A stretch of 64,000 bases of DNA, from assembly GCF_006476045.1 (NCBI RefSeq), contig NZ_SRZY01000032.1:1-64000 (forward strand), read 5' to 3'. The notes beneath the pieces were generated by a model, which saw nothing but the letters and a program-made list of their open reading frames with translations, searched no databases and was not told where the DNA came from. Positions 6,393-15,633 of this stretch are shown piece by piece. Source of the DNA: Sphingobacterium lumbrici (GTDB taxonomy: Bacteria; Bacteroidota; Bacteroidia; Sphingobacteriales; Sphingobacteriaceae). The first letter of the stretch is position 1. Every line of letters starts with the position of its first letter. The position numbers and the translations under genes are program-made.

Positions 6393-8957
6393 TTAATTTG
6401 CGATCAGTCGCTGGGCTTGTCCACCTGGAAAATCCAATGCTTTCCCTTTATCAGCGCCCGGAAATACGTCAAGTTCTACCGTACCTTCATGAAAAGCCTT
6501 CCCTTCATCTGAAAAAAGTGCAACTCTGACGGTAATCTTGTTACGTTGAGCAACCTCCGGAAGTACAACCTGAACCCAACCTTTGAATTCTGAATTACTT
6601 GCCAATATCGATACTTTCGTATTTCCTGTTTGAATTATTTTCCCTTCAAACTCCACTTGATACCTTAATGTAGCATCCTGAATCTTTTCAGGAATATCAT
6701 TACAAATCCAGACCCCAATCTCATTCATTTCTCCAGAAAAGCCATAAAAAGCAGCTGGACGCAGATTCACTGCCAAAGGCGTTAACGCATCTCGATAAGC
6801 AAAGTAAGCTGGCTTAGCTACACGGTCATAGCTCACAATTGATTTCAACCAACTGGCTGGCCACGCATCAATAAGCAGGTGAATAGCAAAGGAATTCATC
6901 TTATTATCCCGACGCAATGATTCCGTAAACAAACGGGTTGCCCACATTTGATGATGCTGACTACTATAAACCCAGTCTTCTATTCCTTTATCTGTTAAGT
7001 TTTGCCATTTCATTCCAATGGTAGGTGTTTGACATCTTGGTATCGCTTCAGGAGACCAGACTCCATCAGAACCAGTAGCTAACCATTCTTCAGGGTAATA
7101 TTTTTTCATAGTCGATACATGATCAAGCCCCTCTGCACCAAATTCACCACAGGCATGCATCCATCCCGCACGGGTATCTATCCAATTTCCAAAATATTCA
7201 CTTTTTATACCTGAGCCATACCAAACATTATAATTATGGTGATCGGAATATCGGGGGCTTAAGTTCACATAATCTCCATCAACCCACTTTGTTACTTGCC
7301 CGGGATTAAGAATTTCGGCTACCGTATCAAAACTTGTAAAAAGCATCCGATGCCCCTCTCGATCCAGCATCATCGGCTTTGTAAAGTCTGGTTCGTTGAG
7401 ATAGGAAATAATAATATTTGAGGGGTGCCCCCGGACTAACTTCATCATTTCTACAAACTGTGTTTTTGCAGTCTCAACAACATCTTTACGTATTCCGTTA
7501 AACGTAGGGAAGTCTGTTTGAGCCATCATTCCTATTCGGTCAAAATAGTCGTACACCTCTTCTTGACAAGGCTGTTGGGTCATGCGCCAAAAATTCATAT
7601 TGGCAATCTTTGCTAACAAGATATCATCCCGTAGCTGATTATAATCTCTACGGATGACACTTTGCATGAGATTTCCCATCATATTCGCCCCACGGAGCTT
7701 GATTTCCTTCCCATTCAGATAGAATCGGCCTTTAGGGATGCTCTCCTCCGATTGTACAAATGATCTCATCCCGAATTGACGTTTGGCAGCGTCTAAAAGC
7801 TTCCCTTTATGCTTTACCTCAACTTGTACCTGATAAAGCCAGGGCTCGTCTGGTGACCACAACTTAAGCTGTTCATCTGGAATAGCGACGTGAATTTTAT
7901 AAAGATTAAACCCTGGAGAAGCCGGAGCCGGCACCGCATCAAGGAGATCGTAAATATTATTTTCCGTAATGGTCCGCTTGAAATTCTGACCGTAGAGTGA
8001 ATAGGAAAGTTCAATGTCATGGAGATTTTCAGGTAACTCAACCCATACCTCAGCCATATTTTCTTCAAGTAGCGGATTCACAAAGAGAGAATTTATAAAA
8101 ACATCGCTTCGTGTTTCCAAATAACACTGTTGCCAAATACCAAAGCCGGGGGCGCTCATGTGCCATCCTTTGGCCAATCCAGGTTCATCCCAACCCGGCC
8201 CTCCACAAGCAGCAATCTTCTGTCCAAACTTGCGGTCCGGACCTAAGAAGAAATTATCGCCCATCATGACAACGTCATTAAATATTCGAACCTCCAGGAG
8301 ATTTTCCCCAATATGAACCCATGGCTTGACATCAAACTCGAAAGCGCCAAAAAGACCGGTATGCTTGCCTACCTTTTTTTGGTTTATAAAAACTTCTACA
8401 CTATAATCCGCAGCATTAAAATGCAAAAACAGTTTATCCGCTTTCAGCTGGCTTTCTGCTATCATTAATTTCTTACGATAGCTGGCTTCTGCTTTATTAA
8501 TTGGCCCTGTGTAATGGGGGATTGTCACTTCCTGCCAATCCTGCTCAATATTGACGGGCTCCATTTCAGATGACACCAACCGCCATTCAAATGTATCCAG
8601 ATAGACACGATGACGGGTCAATGGCAGACTAGGGCTTCGATCAGCCATGAAAGGTTCATACTTCTTACGCATCCTTTTCAGTTCTGTATCGAGTTGTTTC
8701 TGCGTGGTTATTTTACGCAAAGGCGTAAAGCCTTTACCTAAAACACTGTCCATTGGCAACACCAATATAGGGAGCTCCGGTGCCCTGTTTGACTCAAGAC
8801 CGGGAACATGTACATTTTCCTGCAATGCGAATCGCTCAAATATATCAACTCCCCTATCAGAAGAAGGAATAGGGGGTACTTGCTGCATAGCCGCATACAG
8901 TGTATGCTGAATAACAAACATTGCTAATACGAGAATAAGTTGTATTTTATTTTTCAT
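6393..8957 (-). CDS. Secreted glycoside hydrolase family 2 enzyme
   Basis: 854 residues with a signal peptide (about 1-22, MKNKIQLILVLAMF, ending near YAA). The GH2 layout is a sugar-binding jelly roll (about 110-285), Ig-like domain (about 290-400) and TIM barrel (about 405-700), then a C-terminal Ig-like part. The acid/base is Glu522 in YLNEPDF and the nucleophile Glu605 in CGEFGAEG. Substrate is uncertain: the large exo-acting GH2 group includes beta-mannosidase, exo-glucosaminidase and beta-galactosidase-like members. No SusC/SusD pair is adjacent, so this is not an obvious polysaccharide utilisation locus. Likely periplasmic or outer-membrane attached. Confidence 0.85.
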   Translation of the reverse strand: MKNKIQLILVLAMFVIQHTLYAAMQQVPPIPSSDRGVDIFERFALQENVHVPGLESNRAPELPILVLPMDSVLGKGFTPLRKITTQKQLDTELKRMRKKYEPFMADRSPSLPLTRHRVYLDTFEWRLVSSEMEPVNIEQDWQEVTIPHYTGPINKAEASYRKKLMIAESQLKADKLFLHFNAADYSVEVFINQKKVGKHTGLFGAFEFDVKPWVHIGENLLEVRIFNDVVMMGDNFFLGPDRKFGQKIAACGGPGWDEPGLAKGWHMSAPGFGIWQQCYLETRSDVFINSLFVNPLLEENMAEVWVELPENLHDIELSYSLYGQNFKRTITENNIYDLLDAVPAPASPGFNLYKIHVAIPDEQLKLWSPDEPWLYQVQVEVKHKGKLLDAAKRQFGMRSFVQSEESIPKGRFYLNGKEIKLRGANMMGNLMQSVIRRDYNQLRDDILLAKIANMNFWRMTQQPCQEEVYDYFDRIGMMAQTDFPTFNGIRKDVVETAKTQFVEMMKLVRGHPSNIIISYLNEPDFTKPMMLDREGHRMLFTSFDTVAEILNPGQVTKWVDGDYVNLSPRYSDHHNYNVWYGSGIKSEYFGNWIDTRAGWMHACGEFGAEGLDHVSTMKKYYPEEWLATGSDGVWSPEAIPRCQTPTIGMKWQNLTDKGIEDWVYSSQHHQMWATRLFTESLRRDNKMNSFAIHLLIDAWPASWLKSIVSYDRVAKPAYFAYRDALTPLAVNLRPAAFYGFSGEMNEIGVWICNDIPEKIQDATLRYQVEFEGKIIQTGNTKVSILASNSEFKGWVQVVLPEVAQRNKITVRVALFSDEGKAFHEGTVELDVFPGADKGKALDFPGGQAQRLIAN

Positions 8958-9282
8958 AGCTTGGTTTATAACGATCTGACACCTAATCCATCGTCACTGC
9001 TGTTAATTTAACATTTTCTATGAAATTCTTTGCTAACTTTTTTAAAAAAGGGGCTAAAAAAGCGGACAATAGCTAATTGTGACACCAATATCAATTAACA
9101 CGACAAGAAGACATAGTACCTTCGCGTAAAAGTTAAGTCGCTTTGTACTTATCGAATCTACGAACAACACACTTGATTGTCCGATAATTTGTTGAGTAGT
9201 GCTGGGGATAGCGCTCTTTAATAACTTCATTCCCAAATAGAAATGGCCTTACAACGTGTAAGACCATTTCTATTGCTAAAAT
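8958..9282. other. Intergenic region upstream of the GH2 gene
   Basis: No supported gene. A 60-codon minus-strand frame inside it lacks family features and has a low-complexity hydrophobic end. It contains the terminator of the DUF3467 gene (9241-9269), and the GH2 promoter must lie in its left part. Confidence 0.5.
9241..9269 (-). terminator. Terminator after the DUF3467 gene
   Basis: Inverted repeat AAATGGCCTTAC / GTAAGACCATTT with a 5-base loop. One position is a G-U pair when read on the minus strand, where a TTTCTATTT tail follows. It lies just past the stop of the DUF3467 gene. Confidence 0.7.
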
Positions 9283-9606
9283 CTAGGCCTCTCCTTTTGG
9301 TCCGCCAAAATTCAATGGAAAAGGAACATCTCTGGAATCGATGGCTCCATTTTGACTTTCGAAGCGATTAACATTGTCTTGCAAGGCTCCTAATAAACGC
9401 TTTGCATGCTCTGGAGTAAGGATAATTCTAGACTTCACCTTTGCTTTCGGTACACCCGGCATAATACGAATAAAATCTACTACAAATTCGGTATTGGAAT
9501 GCGTTATAATAGCTAAATTCGAATAAATACCTTCGGCAGTTTCTTCACTTAATTCTATGCTGATCTCGTTGTTATCCGGATTATTTTGATTGTTGTCGTT
9601 CATCAT
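9283..9606 (-). CDS. DUF3467 domain protein
   Basis: A 107-residue cytosolic protein matching the DUF3467 family. The core EGIYSNLAII...EFVVDFIRIMPG, followed by ILTPEHAKRLLGALQDNV, is the family signature. Function is unknown. The Asn/Asp-rich N-terminus (about 1-12) is low complexity and the C-terminus ends FGGPKGEA. It sits 14 bp downstream of the M42 peptidase on the same strand, probably as the last gene of a two-gene unit closed by the hairpin at 9241-9269. Confidence 0.85.
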   Translation of the reverse strand: MMNDNNQNNPDNNEISIELSEETAEGIYSNLAIITHSNTEFVVDFIRIMPGVPKAKVKSRIILTPEHAKRLLGALQDNVNRFESQNGAIDSRDVPFPLNFGGPKGEA

Positions 9607-9620
9607 TTTATCAATAAATA

Positions 9621-10739
9621 TTAATTACTAAAGGTACGGAAATCCTGATCTTTTTGTATAGTCAGCACCGTTTCATAAATTAAACGGATCACATTGTCAA
9701 CATCTTCCTTGTGAATCATCTCTACAGTCGTATGCATATACCGTAGTGGCAAAGAAATCAATGCTGACGGAACACCACCATTCGAATACGCAAACGCATC
9801 GGTATCAGTCCCTGTAAAACGTGATGAAGCTTGACGTTGGAATGGAATATTATGCTGTTGAGCAACCGAAATAAGCAACCTGTTGAGATTGATTTGTACC
9901 GCCGGTGCATAAGAAACTACGGGACCTTTTCCACAAGCAAGATCACCCTGTGTAATCTTGTTGATCATTGGAGTTTGTGTATCATGGGTCACATCTGTCA
10001 CAATAGCGACATTCGGTTTAATATAATCAGCTATCATCTCAGCTCCGCGAAGCCCGATTTCTTCTTGCACGGAATTAACGACATACAAACCAAAGGGAAG
10101 CTTCTTCTTATTTTCTTTCAGCAGACGGGCTACTTCAGCAATCATAAACCCTCCGGCACGATTATCTAAAGCCCGGCCTACATAATACCGGTCGTTCAAG
10201 ACCATAAACTCATCTTCATAAGTCACAACCGTACCCACGTGAATACCCAATGCCTCTACTTCCTCCTGTGAAGTACATCCGCAGTCTAAAAAGATATTTT
10301 TCAGTGACGGCACTTCTTCTTTCTCTCCCGAACGGGTGTGAATCGCCGGCCATCCAAAAACAGCCTTTACCATCCCATTGTCTGTATGGATATTGACACG
10401 TTTGGATGGGGCAATCTGATGGTCAGAACCGCCGTTCCGTATCACATAGATCAATCCTTCTTTTGTAATATAGTTCACAAACCAGGAAATTTCATCCGCA
10501 TGGGCTTCAATGACCACTTTATATTTAGCATCCGGATTGATAATACCGACTGCTGTTCCGTAATTATCGATATACGTCTTATCTACATAAGGTTTTAAAT
10601 AGTCAAGCCACAACCGCTGACCTTCCCATTCAAATCCTGTAGGAGACGGGTTATTAATATACTTTTCAAAAAATGCTAATGATTCCGTTGTAACCACCCT
10701 TTGGTGGGCACTTTCTTCTTTATTACTCTTCTTTACCAT
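9621..10739 (-). CDS. M42 family metallopeptidase (deblocking aminopeptidase-like)
   Basis: A 372-residue zinc aminopeptidase of the M42/FrvX family that trims peptides in the cytosol. Metal ligands and catalytic residues are visible in the expected order: EAHADEIS (His and Asp), VGRALDNRAGG (bridging Asp), VQEEIGLRGA (catalytic Glu and metal Glu), TDVTHDTQTP (metal Asp) and a late His in RYMHTTVE. No signal peptide is present. The N-terminal MVKKSNKEESAH tail is charged. Annotations of this family as endoglucanases are historical errors, and aminopeptidase is more likely. It precedes the DUF3467 gene with 14 bp between them. Confidence 0.9.
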   Translation of the reverse strand: MVKKSNKEESAHQRVVTTESLAFFEKYINNPSPTGFEWEGQRLWLDYLKPYVDKTYIDNYGTAVGIINPDAKYKVVIEAHADEISWFVNYITKEGLIYVIRNGGSDHQIAPSKRVNIHTDNGMVKAVFGWPAIHTRSGEKEEVPSLKNIFLDCGCTSQEEVEALGIHVGTVVTYEDEFMVLNDRYYVGRALDNRAGGFMIAEVARLLKENKKKLPFGLYVVNSVQEEIGLRGAEMIADYIKPNVAIVTDVTHDTQTPMINKITQGDLACGKGPVVSYAPAVQINLNRLLISVAQQHNIPFQRQASSRFTGTDTDAFAYSNGGVPSALISLPLRYMHTTVEMIHKEDVDNVIRLIYETVLTIQKDQDFRTFSN

Positions 10740-10865
10740 CGTAATCTATTGTTTGGTCACAAATTAAAAATTATTCAGCTAATCCAAAAATATAATCTGA
10801 AGTTACTGTAGTTGGGTCTTTAAAATAAAATTATAAGCTTATATTTACAGCTCAAAATTTTATTT

Positions 10866-11702
10866 ATGGATTTTATTTTTAATGTAATTCATTGGAATAT
10901 TGATCAAGAAATATTCAAAATTGGATCATTCGGATTAAGGTACTATTCCCTGTGCTGGCTGTTGGCTTTTGTCGCCTCTTATATATTGATGCTCAAGGTA
11001 TTCAAGCGCGAAAACAAATCTCAGGAGGATCTTGATAAATTAACAATTTACATCTTCTTAGGTACATTGATTGGTGCACGTATTGGTCATTGCTTATTTT
11101 ATGAGTTCAACCATTACATTCAAAACCCGCTCCTCATGATATTGCCTTTTCAAAAAGTCAATGGCAATTGGGAATTCACAGGCTTTATGGGGCTCGCCTC
11201 TCATGGAGGTGCGATCGGGATCTTGATTGCACTCTATATGTACACCCGTAAAACTAAAACAGATTTCTTATGGATTGCTGACAAGCTCGTCTTAGTCGTT
11301 CCTGTTGCAGGCGCTTTTATACGTATCGGGAATTTTTTTAACTCTGAAATCTTAGGGAAACCAGCGGATCCGAGCCTCCCCTGGGCTGTCATATTTGCGC
11401 AGGAAGATAACATTCCAAGACATCCGGCTCAGCTTTACGAAGCATTGGGCTATATCCTGTTATTTGTTGTACTTTGGGTCATGTACCAAAAGAATCAACG
11501 CTCGAAACGTGGTTTACTATTTGGTATATTTTTGATAGCGTTATTTACCATTCGATTTTTCGTCGAATTTTTCAAAGAAAATCAAGAAGTGTTTGAAAAT
11601 GACATGACCTTCAACATGGGGCAGGTATTAAGTATACCATTCATTTTAGTGGGACTGTACCTCGTATTCAGGAAACCGAAAGAAATTTCAAAAAAATCTT
11701 AA
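10866..11702 (+). CDS. lgt: Prolipoprotein diacylglyceryl transferase
   Basis: A 278-residue inner-membrane enzyme that transfers diacylglycerol from phosphatidylglycerol to the lipobox cysteine of prolipoproteins. Seven or so membrane segments are apparent. Signature motifs are GARIGHCLFYE, GLASHGGAIG (catalytic His region), the Lgt signature GAFIRIGNFFNSEILGKP and HPAQLYE. Length matches the family. It is transcribed alone, divergent from the M42 peptidase, and ends in a strong hairpin terminator shared with convergent aroQ. Confidence 0.95.
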   Translation: MDFIFNVIHWNIDQEIFKIGSFGLRYYSLCWLLAFVASYILMLKVFKRENKSQEDLDKLTIYIFLGTLIGARIGHCLFYEFNHYIQNPLLMILPFQKVNGNWEFTGFMGLASHGGAIGILIALYMYTRKTKTDFLWIADKLVLVVPVAGAFIRIGNFFNSEILGKPADPSLPWAVIFAQEDNIPRHPAQLYEALGYILLFVVLWVMYQKNQRSKRGLLFGIFLIALFTIRFFVEFFKENQEVFENDMTFNMGQVLSIPFILVGLYLVFRKPKEISKKS

Positions 11703-11709
11703 TATACAC

Positions 11710-11764
11710 GTTGGTATCTCCGTTGTTTGTCTTGGACAAATATCGGAGATACCAACTTTTTTTG
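11710..11764. terminator. Bidirectional terminator between lgt and aroQ
   Basis: Perfect 13-bp stem GTTGGTATCTCCG (11710-11722) / CGGAGATACCAAC (11744-11756), followed by a run of T on the plus strand. It sits between the two convergent stops. Confidence 0.85.
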
Positions 11765-11769
11765 TTTGT

Positions 11770-12189
11770 TTACAAGAAACTTTCGACCGCTAACCGGTAA
11801 CTGTCCAGACCAAAACCTAAAATCACACCTTTGCAATTTTTTGAAAGATAGGAATGATGTCTAAATTCTTCACGCTGATGCACATTGGAAATATGGACCT
11901 CAACGACTGGCGTATTGATCGCAGCAATAGCATCAGCTATCGCAATTGACGTGTGCGTATACGCCCCGGCATTTAATACGATCCCATCATAGTCAAAGCC
12001 AACTTCGTGTAATTTATCTATGATTGCCCCTTCGCCATTGTGTTGAAAATACGTCAAATCAATCTGTGTGTACTGTGATTTCAGCGTCTCGAAATATTCT
12101 TCAAACGACTGGTTTCCATAAATTCCTTTCTCCCGAACACCTAAAAGATTCAAATTTGGACCGTTAAGAATAAGTATTTTGTTCATCAA
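11770..12189 (-). CDS. aroQ: 3-dehydroquinate dehydratase, type II
   Basis: A 139-residue type II dehydroquinase acting in the shikimate pathway (3-dehydroquinate to 3-dehydroshikimate); these enzymes form dodecamers. Visible motifs are LNGPNLNLLGVRE, the catalytic Tyr in GIYG (about 24), QHNGEG (flexible loop), LNAGAYTHTS, the catalytic His in VEVHISN (about 99) and the Arg of REEFRHHS. Two successive Met codons open the frame; the second (12186) is equally possible. The gene stands alone and is convergent with lgt. Confidence 0.95.
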   Translation of the reverse strand: MMNKILILNGPNLNLLGVREKGIYGNQSFEEYFETLKSQYTQIDLTYFQHNGEGAIIDKLHEVGFDYDGIVLNAGAYTHTSIAIADAIAAINTPVVEVHISNVHQREEFRHHSYLSKNCKGVILGFGLDSYRLAVESFL

Positions 12190-12232
12190 TAATTATATTT
12201 AGGACGTGTGTGTAAATATACCCATTATCTAC

Positions 12233-13867
12233 TTACATATCACCATAGAAATTACGGAAACTCGAACGAAGTCCTACCGATATGACACCTGATTTCTGTG
12301 TCGCCTGGTCTTCGATAGATCTAAATCTTTGCGTGTATCCTACCTCAAGACGAAGGTTATACTTAGGATTCAATATATATGCCGCCTTTGCATCTGCATA
12401 ATACAAATTATTTTCCACCCCTTGTCCGATAGCATTACCGTGCATATTAGGTATCGTTCTGTAGGACTGAAAAATGTCTCCTCCCATGTTGGTTCCATCG
12501 GCCGGATCTGTTCCAAAGCGACTGTAAACACCTTGCAGTGAAAAATCAAATCTATTCCATGAATAATTCGCTATACCGAGCGCTTCATGAAAATTTGCCC
12601 CCCGTGGATGCGCCAACGGTTCACCGTGATTACTATAGTTCGATATGGACACAAAATGTTGATACGTATAAGGCCGGGTGACATTATATTCAGCTAAAAA
12701 ATTCAAGTTTCTTATTCCGAAAGCATCATAGCCCCTTACGCCCAATTGTGCTCCCCATTTATTGTGCGCGTATCCATTTCCACCAAAAAATTCTTTGGCA
12801 GTAAATTCACCCAATAAGAATTGTCCATAGACAGTTGCATTTTTGAGCACCTTATACTTCGCGTTTAAACCCATAAACATTTTATCCGGAGAGGTTGAAT
12901 TCGTCGATTCGACAGGTCTTAATAGAATACCGGGGTTTATATAATTAAAATCAAAACCTCTATGGCCTGCCTGATTGGCATTCGACCATATAACGGATTG
13001 AAATAATCCAACAGATAAACGATTATTGACATTATAATCCAAATATTGAAACGCCCCCCATTTGATTCCATCGCCGAACCGACCACCGGAATCCAACGAA
13101 TCCCTTCTTGGGTTTCTGGGATCTAGCATGTATGCCCAAATAGAAGTGTACTGTACATTACCAATGTTACCTGTAAATTTTAAATGCGTATAATTTGAAG
13201 AAAAATCGGATAATAACATCGATCGATAACCATCTCCGATATGATTTTTGTCATAGGCTAAGGTTAATTGAAAGTAGTCGCTAAAATCATAAGTCAAGCT
13301 TGCCGTTGCATACATCCAGTCCTTTTTATGATTAGATAAGTTTTCTACTGTACCCTGCCCCGGAACGATCTTGTTTACAACTATGTATTCATCTAGGTAA
13401 TTTGGAAATACACCCTGATTCTCAAAGAAACTAGCATAGAACGTGAATTTATCTTTAATCGTTAATCCCGCCTGTAATCCTCTTGTATTCAGCCAGGTTG
13501 TTCTTTTCTCACTGTCTATCCGTTCGGAACCAATCTGAAAATCTGGCAAAAAGTCCAAATAAAATGTGTGATCCTCTTTATTCACGTCTACTAAATGTTC
13601 ATTAAAGAGCTTACGCATAAACCAATTATCCGAAGAAGTCGAATGTGTACCCGTTAATGAATCGTACTTCACTAACAATTCGCTTCGAAAAAGAAACGGC
13701 TTAGAAGCGGTATGAAGCCGTGTATTTGGACTATACAAAATTTCATTATATTTTTGACTGTGCTGATACGAGTAAGGTTGATTTTTTACTTGAGCAATCA
13801 AATTGGAAACACTGCATAATACCATTAAAAACAGGCTACAGGATAAGGAACGTAAGCTTGGATTCAT
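12233..13867 (-). CDS. Outer-membrane beta-barrel protein, possibly RemB/Wzi-like
   Basis: An exported protein of about 544 residues. The ATG at 13867 (MNPSLRSLSCSLF) gives a clean signal peptide ending near LIAQ; an upstream ATG at 13879 would add only MYYF. The rest alternates short aromatic-rich strands and Gly/Asn turns with no membrane helix, and ends in VGLRSSFRNFYGDM, as expected for a large beta barrel. Length and pattern resemble the RemB gliding-associated or Wzi capsule-assembly group of Bacteroidota, but I cannot confirm this by eye. It is flanked by aroQ and a divergent GH125 gene. Confidence 0.6.
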   Translation of the reverse strand: MNPSLRSLSCSLFLMVLCSVSNLIAQVKNQPYSYQHSQKYNEILYSPNTRLHTASKPFLFRSELLVKYDSLTGTHSTSSDNWFMRKLFNEHLVDVNKEDHTFYLDFLPDFQIGSERIDSEKRTTWLNTRGLQAGLTIKDKFTFYASFFENQGVFPNYLDEYIVVNKIVPGQGTVENLSNHKKDWMYATASLTYDFSDYFQLTLAYDKNHIGDGYRSMLLSDFSSNYTHLKFTGNIGNVQYTSIWAYMLDPRNPRRDSLDSGGRFGDGIKWGAFQYLDYNVNNRLSVGLFQSVIWSNANQAGHRGFDFNYINPGILLRPVESTNSTSPDKMFMGLNAKYKVLKNATVYGQFLLGEFTAKEFFGGNGYAHNKWGAQLGVRGYDAFGIRNLNFLAEYNVTRPYTYQHFVSISNYSNHGEPLAHPRGANFHEALGIANYSWNRFDFSLQGVYSRFGTDPADGTNMGGDIFQSYRTIPNMHGNAIGQGVENNLYYADAKAAYILNPKYNLRLEVGYTQRFRSIEDQATQKSGVISVGLRSSFRNFYGDM

Positions 13868-14111
13868 AAAGTAATACAATTAAAAGTTATTGTGAAGATC
13901 AAATTCTATACCTAAAGTATCCACAAAAGTAATTCAATTTATATTATTAATGGAATAAATGAACGTACTATATGCTAAAACGTTTTTCTTCTTTTTTTTA
14001 TCAAAAATAAAATGCACCTTGTACTAGATTATATCTGATAAACATTACGACAGATTAAAATAATAAAATATCCAATGTACTATTCGGCGAGACCAATACA
14101 TGGGGATATTC

Positions 14112-14130
14112 CCTGCCTGCGGTAGGCAGG
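14112..14130. repeat. REP-like hairpin
   Basis: CCTGCCT (14112-14118) and its inverted copy AGGCAGG (14124-14130) around a 5-base loop. It belongs to the same family as the palindrome at 2679-2698 and lies between two divergent genes, so it is not a terminator. Confidence 0.6.
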
Positions 14131-14162
14131 CATATAGCCATTAAAAATCAAATAATACATAT

Positions 14163-15578
14163 ATGAAACGTAGAACTTTTATTCAAAACTCCGGATTATT
14201 GGGCGCAGGTATGCTGGCAAGTAAGCTATCTTTCGCCGAATTAAATTATCCTACAGTTAGAGTGGCAAAAGATAAAAGACATTTTACAAGCCAGGTTATT
14301 GAAAATGTGATCCTTGAATTTCAAAAAAAGGTTCCCAATAAGGAGCTTGGCTGGCTATTTAACAATTGCTTTCCCAATACGTTAGATACCACAATTTACG
14401 ATGAATCTACCGCATCAAAAAAATTAACCTATGTTATCACCGGAGATATCGATGCCATGTGGTTACGCGATAGCAGTGCCCAGGTATGGCCCTATCTGCA
14501 GTTCATGAAAAAAGACAAAAATCTGCAAAATCTTATTCTTGGATTAATTAACAAACAATCTCAATGTATCAATATTGATCCGTACGCCAATGCGTTTTAC
14601 AACGATCCAGCTAAAAAAGGAGAATGGTTTACGGATCATACAGATATGAAACCCGGAATTCACGAACGTAAATGGGAAATCGATTCGTTATGTTATCCGG
14701 TTCGACTAGCATACGCGTACTGGAAAGAAACCGGTGATACGACCCCTTTCGATGCGGAATGGCTACGTGCGCAGCAAAACACGTATAAAACCTTTGTTGA
14801 GCAACAACGCAAGGATAACCTCGGACCTTATAAATTTGAACGTACTACCGCACGTGGCAGCGATACGCTCCAGGTAGATGGCTATGGCTATCCGGTGAAT
14901 CCTGTGGGTTTAATCTGTTCAAGTTTTAGACCTTCAGACGACTGCAGCATTTTCCCGTTCTTAATACCATCTAATTTATTTGCCATCAGTAGCTTGAAAC
15001 AGTCTGCGGAAATATTAAAAAGTATAAAAGATAGCAGTGGATTAGCTGATAAGATGCTTGCACTCGCACATGAAGTTGAAGTCGCGGTGAATAAATATGG
15101 TATTATAAACCATCCGGATCATGGTCGCGTGTATGCCTTCGAAGTTGATGGCTTCGGCAGTTACCTGATGATGGACGATGCAAATGTACCTTCACTACTT
15201 GCTTTGCCTTACTTAGGAGCTGTTGATGTTAACGACGAAGTATATCAACGTACACGTAAGTTCATCCTCTCCGAAAAAAATCCGTTTTTCTTTAAGGGCA
15301 CAGCGGCTGAAGGGATAGGCGGCCCACATATCGGCCGTGATATGATCTGGCCTATGGCTATTACAATGCGTGCCTTTACCGCTGTAGATGACAACGAAAT
15401 CCGCGCCTGTATTCAAACCCTTGCAAAAACCCACGGTGATACAGGATTTATGCATGAGTCTTTCCACAAAGATAACCCTAAAAATTTCACACGTCACTGG
15501 TTCGCATGGGCCAATACATTATTTGGAGAATTATTATGGAAAACTTATAAAGAAAAACCATCTTTGCTTACGGAATAA
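14163..15578 (+). CDS. Glycoside hydrolase family 125 (exo-alpha-1,6-mannosidase type), exported
   Basis: A 471-residue GH125 enzyme. The family motif GDIDAMWLRDSSAQVWPYL (about 97-115) is clear, as are the KWEIDSLCYP block and the C-terminal ESFHKDNP...RHWFAWANTLFGE block. GH125 members are metal-independent inverting alpha-mannosidases acting on alpha-1,6-mannose of N-glycan or fungal mannan type. The N-terminus MKRRTFIQNSGLLGAGML resembles a twin-arginine signal (RRTFIQ, then a hydrophobic stretch), so periplasmic export, possibly folded, is inferred. It ends in a terminator just before murI. With GH2 (6.4-9.0 kb) and GH29 (33.8-35.7 kb) it points to host or fungal glycan use. Confidence 0.9.
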   Translation: MKRRTFIQNSGLLGAGMLASKLSFAELNYPTVRVAKDKRHFTSQVIENVILEFQKKVPNKELGWLFNNCFPNTLDTTIYDESTASKKLTYVITGDIDAMWLRDSSAQVWPYLQFMKKDKNLQNLILGLINKQSQCINIDPYANAFYNDPAKKGEWFTDHTDMKPGIHERKWEIDSLCYPVRLAYAYWKETGDTTPFDAEWLRAQQNTYKTFVEQQRKDNLGPYKFERTTARGSDTLQVDGYGYPVNPVGLICSSFRPSDDCSIFPFLIPSNLFAISSLKQSAEILKSIKDSSGLADKMLALAHEVEVAVNKYGIINHPDHGRVYAFEVDGFGSYLMMDDANVPSLLALPYLGAVDVNDEVYQRTRKFILSEKNPFFFKGTAAEGIGGPHIGRDMIWPMAITMRAFTAVDDNEIRACIQTLAKTHGDTGFMHESFHKDNPKNFTRHWFAWANTLFGELLWKTYKEKPSLLTE

Positions 15579-15593
15579 TCTCTATAATCATGA

Positions 15594-15630
15594 AAGTGAT
15601 TTGGGGTTTACTCCTCAAATCACTTTTTTT
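15594..15630 (+). terminator. Terminator after the GH125 gene
   Basis: Stem AAGTGATTTGGGG (15594-15606) / CCTCAAATCACTT (15613-15625), followed by a T run that ends only 3 bp before the murI ATG. murI transcription must therefore start within or just after this hairpin, or read through it. Confidence 0.75.
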
Positions 15631-15633
15631 GTT

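Noticed and set aside
9054..9236. 60-codon minus-strand frame upstream of the GH2 gene
   Set aside because: No family features, and it overlaps the region expected to hold the GH2 promoter.
6393..15578. Polysaccharide utilisation locus around the GH2 and GH125 genes
   Set aside because: No SusC/SusD pair, sigma/anti-sigma or hybrid two-component regulator is present, and unrelated housekeeping genes lie between the two.
15388..15633. Longer murI start
   Set aside because: It would overlap the GH125 coding end and a terminator, and adds residues not found in glutamate racemases.
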